Positions 49,801 to 59,556 of a DNA stretch of 64,000 bases are shown one piece after another; within the stretch, counting starts at the first letter, position 1; each line of letters opens with the position of its first letter. Source of the DNA: Sanderia malayensis. Taxonomy: Eukaryota; Cnidaria; Scyphozoa; Semaeostomeae; Pelagiidae. The translations under genes and the position numbers were made by a program. The DNA is taken from the NCBI GenBank assembly GCA_013076295.1, contig RQOL01000660.1, forward strand, positions 6,662,896-6,726,895, given 5' to 3'. A model generated the notes under the pieces. That model did not search any database, had not been told where the DNA came from, and worked only from the letters and a program-made list of their open reading frames with translations.

Positions 49801-52800
49801 CAGCCAAATGGAAATGATACATCGATATTAAGTGGTATCTGTTCAGTTGGAAAAGACAATTAAGAACGGGCATACAAAAAGGCTAGCTAACAAGGGATCA
49901 GCTCTAATACGTTTGCTCATTATTTGCAGGGCTTAATTAACTTGACCACGTGCATACCTATTGAAACTACCGACCATTCTGTTGTCTTGGTATCCGTCTA
50001 CGGCGTCAAGAGAAGCAGTGCTGGCTCCAGGAAGTAGATCTTTAACAGATTCCATCGGTGTCAAGCTTTGAGGTGATTTCTGTCCGTTGGTTGCATGCTT
50101 TGTTGTATTGTGCAAATGTGCCGGACGGTGTTTTACGGTTTCAGCCCAAACACGACAGATGTTATCCGTACAAGATGTGAGAAGTACGTTCAAAACACAT
50201 GTCCTATGGAATAAAGACGATGATTGAAATTATGTTGTTCGTACCATACAACCAACCGTTATTTAGGTTATATTTATCTGCTTAAGTGTAAGACTCTAGC
50301 AGAGTTGATGCTGAGAAATTCAGCTGTGCATCTGAGCTATTTCAGATTCATTAGCTACGCAAATAAAACAACCCATCAAGAAAACAAATAAATAGCATAG
50401 CAGATCATGAGTTCTCCACAGAAGGATGTATTGCACCACGACGCCGTTCAATACAGATGCTGAGTTCGTTATAAAACAGCAACCAATGGCTTCATGTTGG
50501 TTCACTGTATTGAGGCGTAACATTATTGAGGCATTATATTAACAATAAATGGCAAAATATATGAAACACGACTTACTGTGGCATTTTCTTGCTTTTCTGT
50601 CTCCACGATAAGCCAGTTATTGATTTGGGATGCAAAATGTAAATGAAATTATACACTTCATCGTCCTGGTGGTTTTTACTGTGATTATTATTCGCTAAAA
50701 AGAAAACATTAATTGTATTTGATAACTTGCATGAGCTGAAGGAAGCATTTCTTGTTTACAATAGTAACAAAACGACAACGCACCTTTGCTTTGTTGAAAC
50801 CAAATTTTTATCATTCGATCTCCCTGCAACAGGTCGTAGATAATTACATCATATAAAGTGAATAGGAATGAATGTGCAAATGTGCCGGAATGCACTGAAA
50901 CATTCAAACACTACTTAGGATAATATTCGAGCTGCCCTGAAACATTCTCACTTAGGATAATATTCGAGCTGCGCTGAAACATTCTCACTTAGGATAATAT
51001 TCGAGCTGCACTGAAACATTCTCACTTAGGATAATATTCGAGCTACGCTGAAACATTCTCACTTAGGATAATATTCGAGCTGCACTGAAACATTCAAACA
51101 CCACTTAGGATAATATTCAAGCTGCACTGAAACATTAAAATTTCACTTAAGATGAATCACAGCACAAACATACGAGAGAATTGGTCAGGATCACTCCGAG
51201 CAAACAGTAAAGTCTTAAAGACAAGGCTTTCAGTAGAGCTAGCAAATTATCAACTATATGCAGTACTGCGGAGAGAAGCGGGGTAGGGATTGCAATTGCA
51301 CCAGGGCCTCACTCTGAATGAAGCATCCAAACCTTTTAGTAAATTTCTGCTCTTCCTATGAAACTAACACTGAAATTAATGAATGTACGACTTCTTCTAC
51401 CCGCAGGATCCCGAATAGGCCCTTATTTCGTATAATTCACTAACGTTATCTAGTTAACTAAAGAGTCTTTTTCTTTCTTACCATTCCTGCAGAAGCAAAG
51501 TAATGACAATCTGGCGAGAATTCCAGGTATCGGACAGGAGTTGCCATTCTAAAAGAAAACAAAAACAATAACCACCTTCTCATTTATTGCTTGGAAAATT
51601 GATCAATTGAATCTTGATCAATATCTTGTCGTGGTAATAGTGTTGGTAATTACGTGCATGAATTAATACGCTTTGATTTCCATTATTCAATTCTGCAAGC
51701 CTTTCTGTCTACCATAAACTTCTACTATAAAATGCCCGATGCTCGATAAATCAAGACCAATAATTACCTCTAGATCATTTGTATTTTCATCTTGCGATTA
51801 AAAGTCTCGAGATTCAAATGCATTTATTTGCAACATATAATACTCGAGGAAATATATTGAAAATTCTGATAGATACCTTCGCGACCATACATTGTACCAC
51901 GTGTGAATGACGTCACCTGCTGCGCCATTGGTCTGCATGTATTTCCACATGTTCAATGATTGGCTCCCGACCAATAAACGTTTGCCTGAAAAACAATAAT
52001 AAAACTCGACGTTAGTCAAGTTGGTAATGAGTTTGGTAATTAGTTTGCTGCTAGCCCTTTCTAAAATAACTACAGCCAAGATCTGCTACAACGAACCGGT
52101 ATTGAACCAAAATTACTTCTTTCTGTCAGAGGGAGGGCAGGATAAATTGCAGATAAATTATAGTGGCAGCTCATGGGACTAAATATCTTGTTTGTTGAGA
52201 AGAAAGCTTCATTTGTGGAGGCTCATTCAAAGAATTTTAATATTTAAATGATGGCTTGTCTGTCCGAGCAATATAATAATTGATATCAAATACGATTTTC
52301 ATCGGTCATTTAGTAATCTTAGATTATTTATGCGTTACGTATATCTCAAACTATCCTTTAGGGACTTTGATTATAAGTCTCTAAAGTTTCGCTTCGATCT
52401 ATTTCCGAACATTTCGTACAGAGGGCAAAACGTAGAAAGTTGTGTTCATCCATTTCATCGGCTGTTAAAACTGCTTCATATTTTGCATATATTAATAAAT
52501 AATGAAAAGACAATGTTGGTTCAACTTTATGTTATGATTCTTGGCTACGATGCTTTTGACTTGTGATATGAAAACTCGACACTCACCATCTTTGTCAAAG
52601 CAAAGAGTATAGATCTCACTATCAACTGAAACAGTAAACGTATGTTTCCAATGATATGGTAGTTTCTGTAAACAAAATCATATGCGATTCAATATATACA
52701 ATTAACAATGACATCAAAAACAAAAAACACGGCGCCAAACTTTGCTAATTCTGGTGACGTAATACACAAAGAGACAGATTTAGTATTCTATGCAACGCTG

Positions 52801-55800
52801 GAAAGAGATGAGAAATTTGAAAGTTTTGCTCACTCACATCGCAAAGTAACAAGATTGCTGGTAGAATCATTGAAATTGCAATGGCTCAATTATTTAAAGT
52901 CACTTATAGAAGAAAGCTCGCAATAAAATTTTCAAACAAATGTCTATTTCCTTATTATTAAAACATGTCAAAAAAATAAAAAACATGGGCGGACTTTTTT
53001 ATTATTTATGCAGTTATCGCGACCTTAATGGTTCAGGACATTTTGGAAAGTTATAATAGACTGTCGGAATACAAAGAACAAATAAGATAAATCTTTTATA
53101 TCTGAATTCAATAACTAAATAGATTCAGTTTTGTTTTTGTATTCAGATAAAATTGCCAGCAGAAATGAAGGTAAAAGCCACACAGGTAAGAACCTGTTTT
53201 TTTGGTTGGAAACTTCGAAAACATTCGCAACTGTAACCAGTTAGGACTTAATGGCGACAAATACAAATTAATTGCAGTGCTTTTAATAACAGGTAAGACT
53301 TGGATTTTTTCTTCACTACTTCATTTGCAGCTTTAGTTTTCAAATTTGTCAAATAACCTTTGTCTCATACATTATTGTTTTATTTTGTTTTAAACTGGCT
53401 AGAATAACAAATCCACATGGTGGCATAGATTTCTTCGGTACATAGGCCCAGTTGACAGGGATATTGCAAACAACATGTTTCTAAACCATATTGTTTTCAA
53501 ATGACAATGATTAGGCAACCCCGATGCAAATAATTTGATAATATAATATTCCTCAAATACTGTAATGGTACAAATAAACGCCCTTTCAAATAAACGCCCC
53601 ACTTAAGACCTGGAAATTTTGATACAAATATCCTTCTGATGCTTTTTCGAACAATAACAGCATAGACCACGTTACGTAGAGCCCCAAATTGTTATTACGG
53701 TCAGTTTTTTACCAGGCAACCAACCACACTCTCTAATAAAAAGACCTCGTTCATGCGGCCAATTATTCGTGGCCCGTTGCCGACAGTATTAACAACAGTG
53801 GTAGCTACTTGAATTTCATAATACACGTTTTTTTTAATAAGAAACCGGTTTATAAGAAACCTAGATCTAGACGCCCTTAAATTTAAGAAACTTTTAGAAC
53901 TACAAGGAAATATTTAAGAAACATTAGAAATTTCGGAAACATGTTTTTCCTTTACGAATTCAACAAATACCAACTACAGTAAGTGTGTTTTATCTGCTAA
54001 GCATAACATTGTCGGCTCCACATGACGATTTTTCGCATTGACGACTTTTCTATGTTAATACTAACATCCATGTTTTTTTCTTCCTTTTCACTGCAACTTT
54101 TTTCATTAAATTAAGAAACTTTTAAGAAACTTTTAGAACTAAAATGTGGCTAAAAATTAAGAAACTTTTACTACTAGGCCTTGAGCCAGGTTTCTTATAA
54201 AAAAAACGTGTATGTACATACAAGCCATTGTTCAAAATTATAGCCAAATTTGTTATCTAACTAACTACTTCAATGGATTCTCGATTGATCAAGTATTTGC
54301 TATTGTTCAAGTTCACACTCTCGTATGTCCATGAGCAAACTTTCCAAATTAGTAATTAATGCAAGAGTTACTGTTATGCACGCATGATTAATGCGCAAGT
54401 CAATGAAACCGCTGTGCGGATTAAACTGCGCAAAACAATATAATGAAAAAGAGTGGAGAATGTTGATAATTGTTGATAATACCTTGCTTTGATCATCCCC
54501 TTTGCGATTCAGTGGTTGTGGCTCGAAAATGAACACACGATCACCAAACGATGCAGCAATCTGAGAAAGGAAGAATCCATCAATTATCATTCAAATAGCA
54601 GACAATTGCAAGTAGTGAAAAAGTCTTGTGTTTAGTTTAAAAAAAAAGACGAAATAAAATGTTTTCCGCATACTCAGGGAAAGGCAAACTGCTCGAAATA
54701 AACCCAGGTTTCCAGTATTCAAAGTTTTACCTTGAAGTATGCATTGTGAAACACGTTTACATACAAGTCTTTATATAACAATATATATATTATATAATAA
54801 TTACATAAGAATTTAAGCTGATATACACGCATTTATATCGAAAAAATTTGCATCAGCACTTGGTACAAAAGGTTTCTTAATTTAGAATAAACATTTTGGC
54901 GCTTGGTACTAAGATTTTTAACTTAGTTTCGTAATTTGGGGACATAAAATTACCTTATTGTTTTAATTTGGAGCATTTTTGGATGGACATAAACCCAGAT
55001 CGTAAAAAGCCACGAACAAAAATTAAAAGAACTCTTGATATTCGCCGAGTTCTGTTCTTGATATCAATTTAAATGAGACTTGGCGCGCAGGTTGGTTTAG
55101 TACAACTTACAAGAAGAGTGTTCGTTCTCATTGCACGCAACAGAGTGGCAATTTTATAGAGGAAGTAATTTCAGGGCAAGGTTTTCCGTCTGTATATCTT
55201 CCTGATCGGAAATTCAACTTCTTTTGCATCTTAACCATTCCCAAAAATATTTCAAAACAATAGCATACGGACAACACAGAGAAGCAGCCATCTGCGGATA
55301 CAAATAAAGCGTTTTCACGTGCGCACTTCGTGATTTCGTCATTGATTTCTAAAGTGATCACGTGCGTTCCAAAGTAGATGTCGAAATATTTAAAGTGTCA
55401 GCCTGTGACAAATATGAGTTAATTATGAGTCAAAGACAACTTCATTCAATGAAAAGTAGGTTTCCTTCCTAAACACCAATCATAATTCACACCCAAAGAT
55501 GTAAGACAGGTAATTCTGTCTGGCAGACTATAAAAACTTACCATGCGGATGCATGTAGCATGAAACTATTGCTAATAATGAATAAAAGTAACTCATAACT
55601 TCACACAGAGGACATCTAATTAAGAAGAAACTGTAACACAGACTAAAAGGCCACTTAAAAGTAAGTGAAAATAATGATCTTGCATTATATTTATCCCTTT
55701 AATTGATTTTATAGACTTACACCATCTATACCATTTTAAGAATAATTTATACAGTCCATTGGCTTCTCTCTACCAAACAGAAAACTACTAAATCTTAGTT

Positions 55801-56930
55801 CATTAACAAAGTAATTAATATCAGCAAATTTTAGAGCTGCTTGTGGATAGATAGATCTAAAAATTAACCACAAGGCTAGAGTTGCAACCTCCTTAATTAT
55901 TTTGAACTTTCAGAGGAACAAATATTATTTTGGCATAAAGTGGCATAGAATATAGAAATAGTTGATGATAAAAAAAATTCCTAGGAGCAAGATTTTCCCT
56001 TATAAGAGGTTTTGTGCAATTCAGAATAGTAAATCATTTCAGGAAAAAAAGAGTTTATGCAAGAAGACATGAATACATGACAAAGTCGATTTTGTACCCA
56101 ATCAATATAGTTGCTAAATTAGGCCAATGATAAAGCCTAATACACAATTTATGAGGAAAATGCAAATCCTGCCATGTTTGGGATCCTCTAGTACTCTTAC
56201 CGTACCGTATATCTTAAGGCAGATAGGGTACACTACCTTATTAATAAGCATAGCATAACTTAGTGCATATGCTAGTCAGTGAGCAGTAACAAAGTATTCT
56301 ACAACAGATACTAATAGAAGAGCCCTGGAGATCCAGGCATTTGCTGATTGAAAATAATAGATGTTCATGTTTGCATACCTTTCCATTACCATCACTACAT
56401 GTAATGCATTTCACAATGTAATCACTGTTTGAAGTATAATCGGAAAGAATCTGCACACGTCTGAAATCCCCATCCAAAACAGCCACATCATAGCCTGATC
56501 CATATGCCTAGGAAGAAAGCAATCATTCATAGGTGAAAGTGCCAAAAGAAATGCAACATTTGATGACAAATTTTTCATGTCGCTCGAGGGTAAAATGATA
56601 ACAACATTTTTTATTTTAACTTTCCATTGAATTGTCAAATGTTAAAAGAAAGTTTTGGATGCAGTTCCCATAAGTAAAAATATTGCAATTTCTTGTTTTC
56701 TATTCGTTTCTTCTAGTTCATTATTGGTAAGCCCCTCTCCTCCCTGGACTTGATGGCCTGGCCCCCGCTCCATACAACATGCAGATTGCATTGATAATAA
56801 TGCAGAAAATAAATATTTGTTCTCCTATTATTCTTACCGTAAATGGGCGACCATCTATAGTGCCAATAGCTACAGCAACACTGTTGTCAAATACATTGGC
56901 AGCTCCGGTTAACACTTGGTGCAAACGCAT
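27536..56930 (-). CDS. DMXL: DmX-like protein / Rabconnectin-3 alpha, complete, 38 coding exons
   Basis: All 38 exons (listed by block below) join in phase for 9264 nt, 3087 residues; vertebrate DMXL proteins are about 3000. Start MRLHQVLTGAANVFDNS at 56930 matches the family's N-terminus; the stop TAG is at 27536-27538. Layout: N-terminal WD40 repeats (exons 1-12), a Rav1p-like middle (13-20), a linker with 13-residue repeats (21), an alpha-helical region (22-26) and C-terminal WD40 repeats (27-38, with GGNDGSVRMFEFGHPDQI and SCGSDGSLKL). Known family role: with WDR7 (Rabconnectin-3 beta) it promotes V-ATPase assembly, like yeast Rav1 in RAVE, and so acidifies synaptic vesicles and endosomes and affects Notch traffic. 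It is more conserved at its two ends than in the linkers. Invertebrates usually have one DmX gene, so DMXL1 versus DMXL2 is not assigned. Confidence 0.97.
31320..33365. repeat. 23-bp satellite array in DMXL intron 30
   Basis: About 88 near-identical head-to-tail copies of a unit CATCAATAAGAATAATGATA plus AAA. Almost the only variation is CG versus CA at one dinucleotide. One unit (about 32270) has lost 3 bp and the last two units are slightly diverged. There are no unique spacers, so it is not a CRISPR-like array. Confidence 0.98.
34988..39045 (-). CDS. DMXL: DMXL exons 22-26: helical linker
   Basis: Exons: 38872-39045, 38122-38493, 36117-36697, 35565-35814, 34988-35192. Recognisable blocks are KINWLRENENVLTALYNCCA, PPLLLASMATFSLFANPVSY with RNMTHDILRML, VQLLSSILAATNKEGMKNLK, FIPPQMTLYDCFLKK, an Asp/Glu/Ser-rich run (DSEAEDSDSEDEGG), WRLMTLCVVKIVLNSMTNFL, and TLQKIKILLDANNTPF. 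Exon 24 has a low-complexity Ser/Thr/Ala insertion (residues around 2445-2475). Exon 22 uses the unusual donor GTTCGT. Confidence 0.93.
35304..35346. repeat. Hairpin-forming inverted repeat in DMXL intron 25
   Basis: Arms GAAAGCCCATTTCCAATG (35304-35321) and CATTGGGAATGGGCTTTC (35329-35346) pair with one wobble around a 7-nt loop. Confidence 0.6.
36897..36970. repeat. Short tandem repeat, unit ACCATCAATTAAGCACAC
   Basis: Three to four imperfect copies in DMXL intron 23. Confidence 0.7.
37512..37634. repeat. Small inverted-repeat element in DMXL intron 23
   Basis: AACATGCCATATCTTCAT at the left end is matched inverted by ATGAAGATATGGCATGTT at the right end, around an AT-rich body of about 85 bp. 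Possibly a small MITE; no clear target duplication. Confidence 0.5.
37984..38077. repeat. 16-bp tandem repeat, unit ATAGTATGATAGCATG
   Basis: About six copies in intron 23, starting 45 bp downstream (gene sense) of the exon 23 donor at 38121. Confidence 0.8.
39161..40474 (-). CDS. DMXL: DMXL exon 21, with nine and a half tandem 13-residue repeats
   Basis: It opens with DPFLRSMTHWLCRSYNRALE and HPDIFNLYFYLRSHPYVRR, which are standard for the family. Between 39530 and 39897 a 39-nt unit encodes SKPVSSKAEDFDW nine times and then a partial SKPISDG. Variants are few (ENVDW, EDIDW, ENFDW, SLKAED). The repeat keeps frame and carries one acidic-aromatic FDW per unit. The exon then resumes a helical segment, LQLKYVTIFKCLIEELRSLP, and ends in DVVPRKDSD. 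Confidence 0.95.
40873..44651 (-). CDS. DMXL: DMXL exons 13-20: Rav1p-like central domain
   Basis: Exons: 44505-44651, 43697-43946, 42959-43300, 42615-42799, 41988-42158, 41434-41531, 41156-41321, 40873-41008. They encode the family core: YHPKHLIELMNMGKMRRVRA, PPLPLHTLFAADTDESGAL, MDQLYLLALSDTVA, CGLKFLLAMRHHTTLIRSLP, IAWAFHSDCQEELLAMVPG, GVGWWVKSSDTLKRLIEK, DPLDCAIFYLASKKKTLLCA, RWRKAALKNAYSLLGKQRF and IGRLNDIQLALVISRLYEGE. This region corresponds to yeast Rav1's conserved C-terminal domain that binds V1 and Skp1. Exon 14 carries a Ser/Arg cluster (RTRSRSMSRSMSSS), a possible phosphorylation region. Confidence 0.95.
42430..42525. repeat. ATT/TTG microsatellite with palindromic centre in DMXL intron 16
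   Basis: ATT and GTT triplets are followed by ATTGTTATATAACAAT and AAT triplets, forming an imperfect palindrome. Confidence 0.7.
44912..44979 (+). pseudogene. DMXL: Inverted, degenerate copy of DMXL exon 20 inside DMXL intron 12
   Basis: The plus-strand sequence CTGGTTATATCCAGG, then TCTATGAAGGTGAACAT, then CTTTCCATAGAATCTTG matches the coding strand of exon 20 (the LVISRLYEGEHGPFFHRIL segment, minus strand 40890-40960) with a handful of substitutions and one deletion. It is antisense to the gene and lacks splice sites of its own. Confidence 0.8.
45098..45333. mobile_element. TA-flanked MITE, second copy of the CCGTAAATCCTCGAATAAG family
   Basis: Terminal CCGTAAATCCTCGAATAAGC with its inverted partner at the right, TA on both sides, 236 bp. 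It sits in DMXL intron 12, 245 bp from exon 12. Confidence 0.8.
45579..47771 (-). CDS. DMXL: DMXL exon 12, exceptionally long WD40 exon
   Basis: A single 731-codon open frame opens with INELLHEWCSSGDTLFCIHP and closes with SLAWARDGVLLVGVKNEL, VYSQWEMV and DVLETKE. WD-like blocks include GSLLIWLIDYLDD and VSAHADGTLNLWQLTF. A Ser-rich insertion (residues about 845-900 of the protein) separates blades. Antisense frames within it are shadows. Confidence 0.95.
45579..56930 (-). CDS. DMXL: DMXL exons 1-12: N-terminal WD40 region
   Basis: Exons: 56838-56930, 56379-56507, 54483-54560, 52587-52665, 51877-51985, 51482-51548, 50784-50823, 50577-50694, 49958-50203, 49504-49838, 47895-48079, 45579-47771. 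They encode residues 1 to about 1224. Diagnostic blocks are AASFGDRVFIFEP, RLLVGSQSLNMW, VRYLEFSPDCHYFASAG, SITGLSWRQKSKKMP, VLLTSCTDNICRVWAET and FQLQWLNNKEVQF. Exon 12 alone is 2193 nt (731 codons) and holds SFMVSAHADGTLNLW. Exon 11 is Ser/Thr-rich (residues about 432-493) and probably disordered. Confidence 0.95.
48495..48680. repeat. 36-bp minisatellite in DMXL intron 10
   Basis: Five imperfect copies of a unit with GAAAACGAGGCTGATGCT followed by AAAACTAAGATGTTT. Because 36 is divisible by three it is open on both strands, but no gene is indicated. Confidence 0.85.
49281..49359. ncRNA. Pre-miRNA-like hairpin or small palindromic element in DMXL intron 10
   Basis: Arms 49281-49313 and 49325-49359 pair almost fully (ATGCAAGAAACACCT and AACAATGCGAAATCGA blocks against their complements), with a 2-nt bulge and an 11-nt loop. 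The size (79 nt) fits a microRNA precursor. A deletion-derived MITE would look the same. Confidence 0.35.
50917..51150. repeat. 37-bp minisatellite in DMXL intron 6
   Basis: About six copies of AGGATAATATTCGAGCTGC followed by CTGAAACATTCTCACTT, with small length changes in the last two. Confidence 0.9.
53822..54212. mobile_element. TA-flanked MITE with TIR CACGTTTTTTTTAATAAGAA
   Basis: The left end CACGTTTTTTTTAATAAGAA is mirrored by TTCTTATAAAAAAAACGTG at the right, with TA on both sides. 391 bp, interior rich in AAGAAACTTTTAGAAC. It lies in DMXL intron 3 and is the longer relative of 3558-3729. Confidence 0.8.
54561..56378. other. DMXL intron 2, no feature seen
   Basis: AT-rich intron without recognisable repeats or exons apart from short AT runs near 54780-54800. 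Confidence 0.5.
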
Positions 56931-57320
56931 GTTCTTGGTGAAGGATGGGTTTGATTGATCTTATGTCTCGGATGGGCCTAAGTGAAGGCAAAGCTTGATA
57001 TCCCGATCCTCCGGCGCTTTCTTGTTGTACAGCTGTATATTTTGAAAAAAATAGCCTATGCTGGTGCAATGTACGGTCAGCATATCATCTTAAATTGGAT
57101 ATGAAAGCCGTGTTCACTGCGGGCCGTTTACATAATTACAATCCAAGAAACTCCTGATGGGAGGTCACGCTCACGAACGGTAGATGATTTTTAGGATGCA
57201 TCGAAACCGATCTGCTCGTACACAACTTTTTCGTTTAACGACGAAGTAGACCACCGAGCGAATACCGAGAATCGATCTTCACGAATAAAGCGACGAGAAT
57301 GCTTTGAGCTGTGATGTGTT
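56931..57320 (-). promoter_or_regulatory. Likely DMXL 5'UTR and promoter region
   Basis: The sequence upstream of the DMXL ATG is less AT-rich than its surroundings and contains the left copy of a 45-bp perfect inverted repeat (57179-57223). No TATA box at a convincing position; start site not determinable. Confidence 0.4.
57179..57223. repeat. 45-bp perfect inverted repeat, left copy
   Basis: Exact reverse complement of 58798-58842 (core TTTTTAGGATGCATCGAAAC). Located about 250-290 bp upstream of the DMXL start codon. Confidence 0.85.
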
Positions 57321-58077
57321 TGTGATCATTTTGGAAATGCTTTCGGCCTAACTTCATTTGTATCCCTTGCATTAAATATCCAAAATACAACAGCCCATAG
57401 GTCCAACAAATTGATTTGTTTTAGATATGGTGTCTTTTACTTATGTGCATACCTAATACTTTAGACTCAGATACTTTATGTCCAGAGTCAACAAAGATCA
57501 GGGGGTCCTGAACATTCGAGCATAAGTTTGTCTGTTTTATTTTTCACTATTCCAAAAATAAAGACAAGAACAAAAATCGTGCGGAGCAATTAATAAAACT
57601 TAAAACAAAGTTCAAGGAAAATTTAGAATGGTCCACAAAAGTCTATATGGCCCGCTAAGCCAAATGGATGGATGGCCAAAGTAAAGTGAGCCAAAACAAA
57701 CCAACATTGGCCAAAACAATAGAGCCTGAAAACGAGGCTGTAGTGATGTCAGCAAAATACAAGAGAATAAAAGAAGTATCATATGATTGTTCAGAATTCA
57801 AAGAATGCACACGGTTTCACCCATGATTTGAGCCCTCCGTGTGCATTTTTTCTGCATTGAACAACCCGAAATATCCTTTCCGTTACTGGAAATCCTCATC
57901 ACAGCGGCTTTGAAAATTCAAATTACCAAACCAAATTTCTGGAAAAAGCCAAATTAAGCCAAATTTCAGCTCTAAGCCAAATAAAATTTTCTAAGTCAAG
58001 CACTTTTCAAAAAAGCCAAATTTCTGGAATTTGGCTTAAAAAAGCCAATATGGCACCCCATTCGTCGAATTGCCCCA

Positions 58078-58142
58078 CCCCCTGCAATAAGCTCCCTCCA
58101 AAAATAAATAAGCCCCCAGGGGGCTAATTCAAGGATTTACGG
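58078..58142. repeat. Remnant of the CCGTAAATCC MITE family
   Basis: AAATAAGCCCCCAGGGGGCT and AAGGATTTACGGC are the right end of this family; the left end is eroded. Confidence 0.5.
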
Positions 58143-58182
58143 CATGCAGATTGTGAATTCTGCTGTCACCAAAATTGAAATC

Positions 58183-58461
58183 TAAACCGGAAGTTTGACT
58201 TTTATGATGTTATTTTGACAAGTTTGGTGTTGGTTGACTTGACTCCACACAAGTGTCAGCTTTGAGTTTTGTTGATGCTATCGATTTTTCTGTGACATCA
58301 TCAATCATATGAATTAACAGAAACTCAATACAGATGAGATTTAGTCATTAAATATTTTTATGCACAAAATCAGAATAGAATAAATCATTCTAAATTCTCC
58401 TTTATTTTCTGTCAAAGGTATTGTGATTGTGTATTGAATATCAAGTCAACTTCCAGTTTAC
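58183..58461. repeat. Possible small inverted-repeat element upstream of DMXL
   Basis: TAAACCGGAAGTTTGACTTT at the left is matched inverted by AAGTCAACTTCCAGTTTA at the right. The left end also resembles 19208-19240. Confidence 0.4.
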
Positions 58462-58537
58462 CGACGGTATGCAGATATATGTAAAGTGACACAATATCTT
58501 TGTAATCGCCCAAAAGATTGTATGCAGATTGTATGCA

Positions 58538-58576
58538 GAATATAACATCTGTACGCTACGCAGATGTTATATTCTA
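58538..58576. repeat. Small hairpin AGAATATAACATCTG / CAGATGTTATATTCT
   Basis: Perfect 15-bp arms around a short loop, with a further direct copy of the left arm near 58600. Confidence 0.7.
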
Positions 58577-58797
58577 AGATTGTACGCAGCACATTGTATG
58601 CAGAATATAACATCTGCAGGAAACATCAATAATGCTAGCATTATCATGAAAATCTACTGGCATGTCAATTTACTCAGCAAGAATCAATTTCTCTCCGCCA
58701 TTCATATCTGCTGCCATGCAAAGTCAACTCCGACGAAAACGATACTCTTTGTTCGTCGCACCGTTCGGTTGGATAATCGTCATACGACGAGAACTTG

Positions 58798-58842
58798 GTG
58801 TACGAGCAGATCGGTTTCGATGCATCCTAAAAATCATCTACC
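58798..58842. repeat. 45-bp perfect inverted repeat, right copy
   Basis: Exact reverse complement of 57179-57223; weaker similarity continues on the left side (CGACGAGAAC-like text). Confidence 0.85.
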
Positions 58843-59252
58843 CTCACGAACGACGAGACGAATGTAAGAAGGTACTTTGTGTAAACACACACAGACAACT
58901 GTCCAGATGGTCGATCAAAATCAACCTCTCTTTGAAGATCTTACGTCAATTCTCTCTTTCAATTCTACTTTCGTTCTTACGTCATCGAAAGTAGAAAAGC
59001 ATTTCAAAGCATTTTCGACTTGTTTATGGACACAAAGTCTGCTAGCAATATTTATAATGTTTCGCATATTGAGCACTTGATTTGCAACCACACAATAAAA
59101 AAGCGTGAAGCATAAACAAAAGCACAGAGAAAACAAAGGAGCGAATTTCATGAAAATAATCCAGATTTAATAATTCCCCAATATTTACGTAAAGTGGTTA
59201 GATCCAATACGCAAGCCATTATATTATTTAGCAGTATTTTCCTTATGGGTAT

Positions 59253-59556
59253 TTCTAATCGCTTGACCCCACGACTCGGGGACTCTCGGACGAATGACTA
59301 TACGACCTAGGGAAATACGACCCATGTCTTTAAAACTGCTAAATTTGCATTATTTTCACTGTAATTATTGTAGCAAAGTCAAAGGCACTGTTTTGAAGGG
59401 GTAGTTCTAATCGCTGGACCCCACGACTCGGGGACTCTCGGACGCACGACTATAGGACCTAGGGAAATACGACCCATGTCTTTAAAACTGCCAAATTTGC
59501 ATTATTTTCACTGTAATTATTGTAGCGAAGTCAAAGGCACTGTTTTGAAGTATGAA
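59253..59556 (+). repeat. Tandem duplication, unit about 152 bp
   Basis: Starting at TTCTAATCGCTTGACCCCAC (59253) the sequence repeats from 59405 with a few substitutions. Only the second copy belongs to the big palindrome arm. Confidence 0.85.

Noticed and set aside
52708..52926. 72-codon plus-strand frame in DMXL intron 3
   Set aside because: Composition is protein-like, but there is no recognisable domain, splice partner or promoter; kept only as a note.
58529..58994. Overlapping plus-strand frames of about 110 codons upstream of DMXL
   Set aside because: Two long frames overlap the inverted-repeat copy, start near low-complexity repeats and show no domain.
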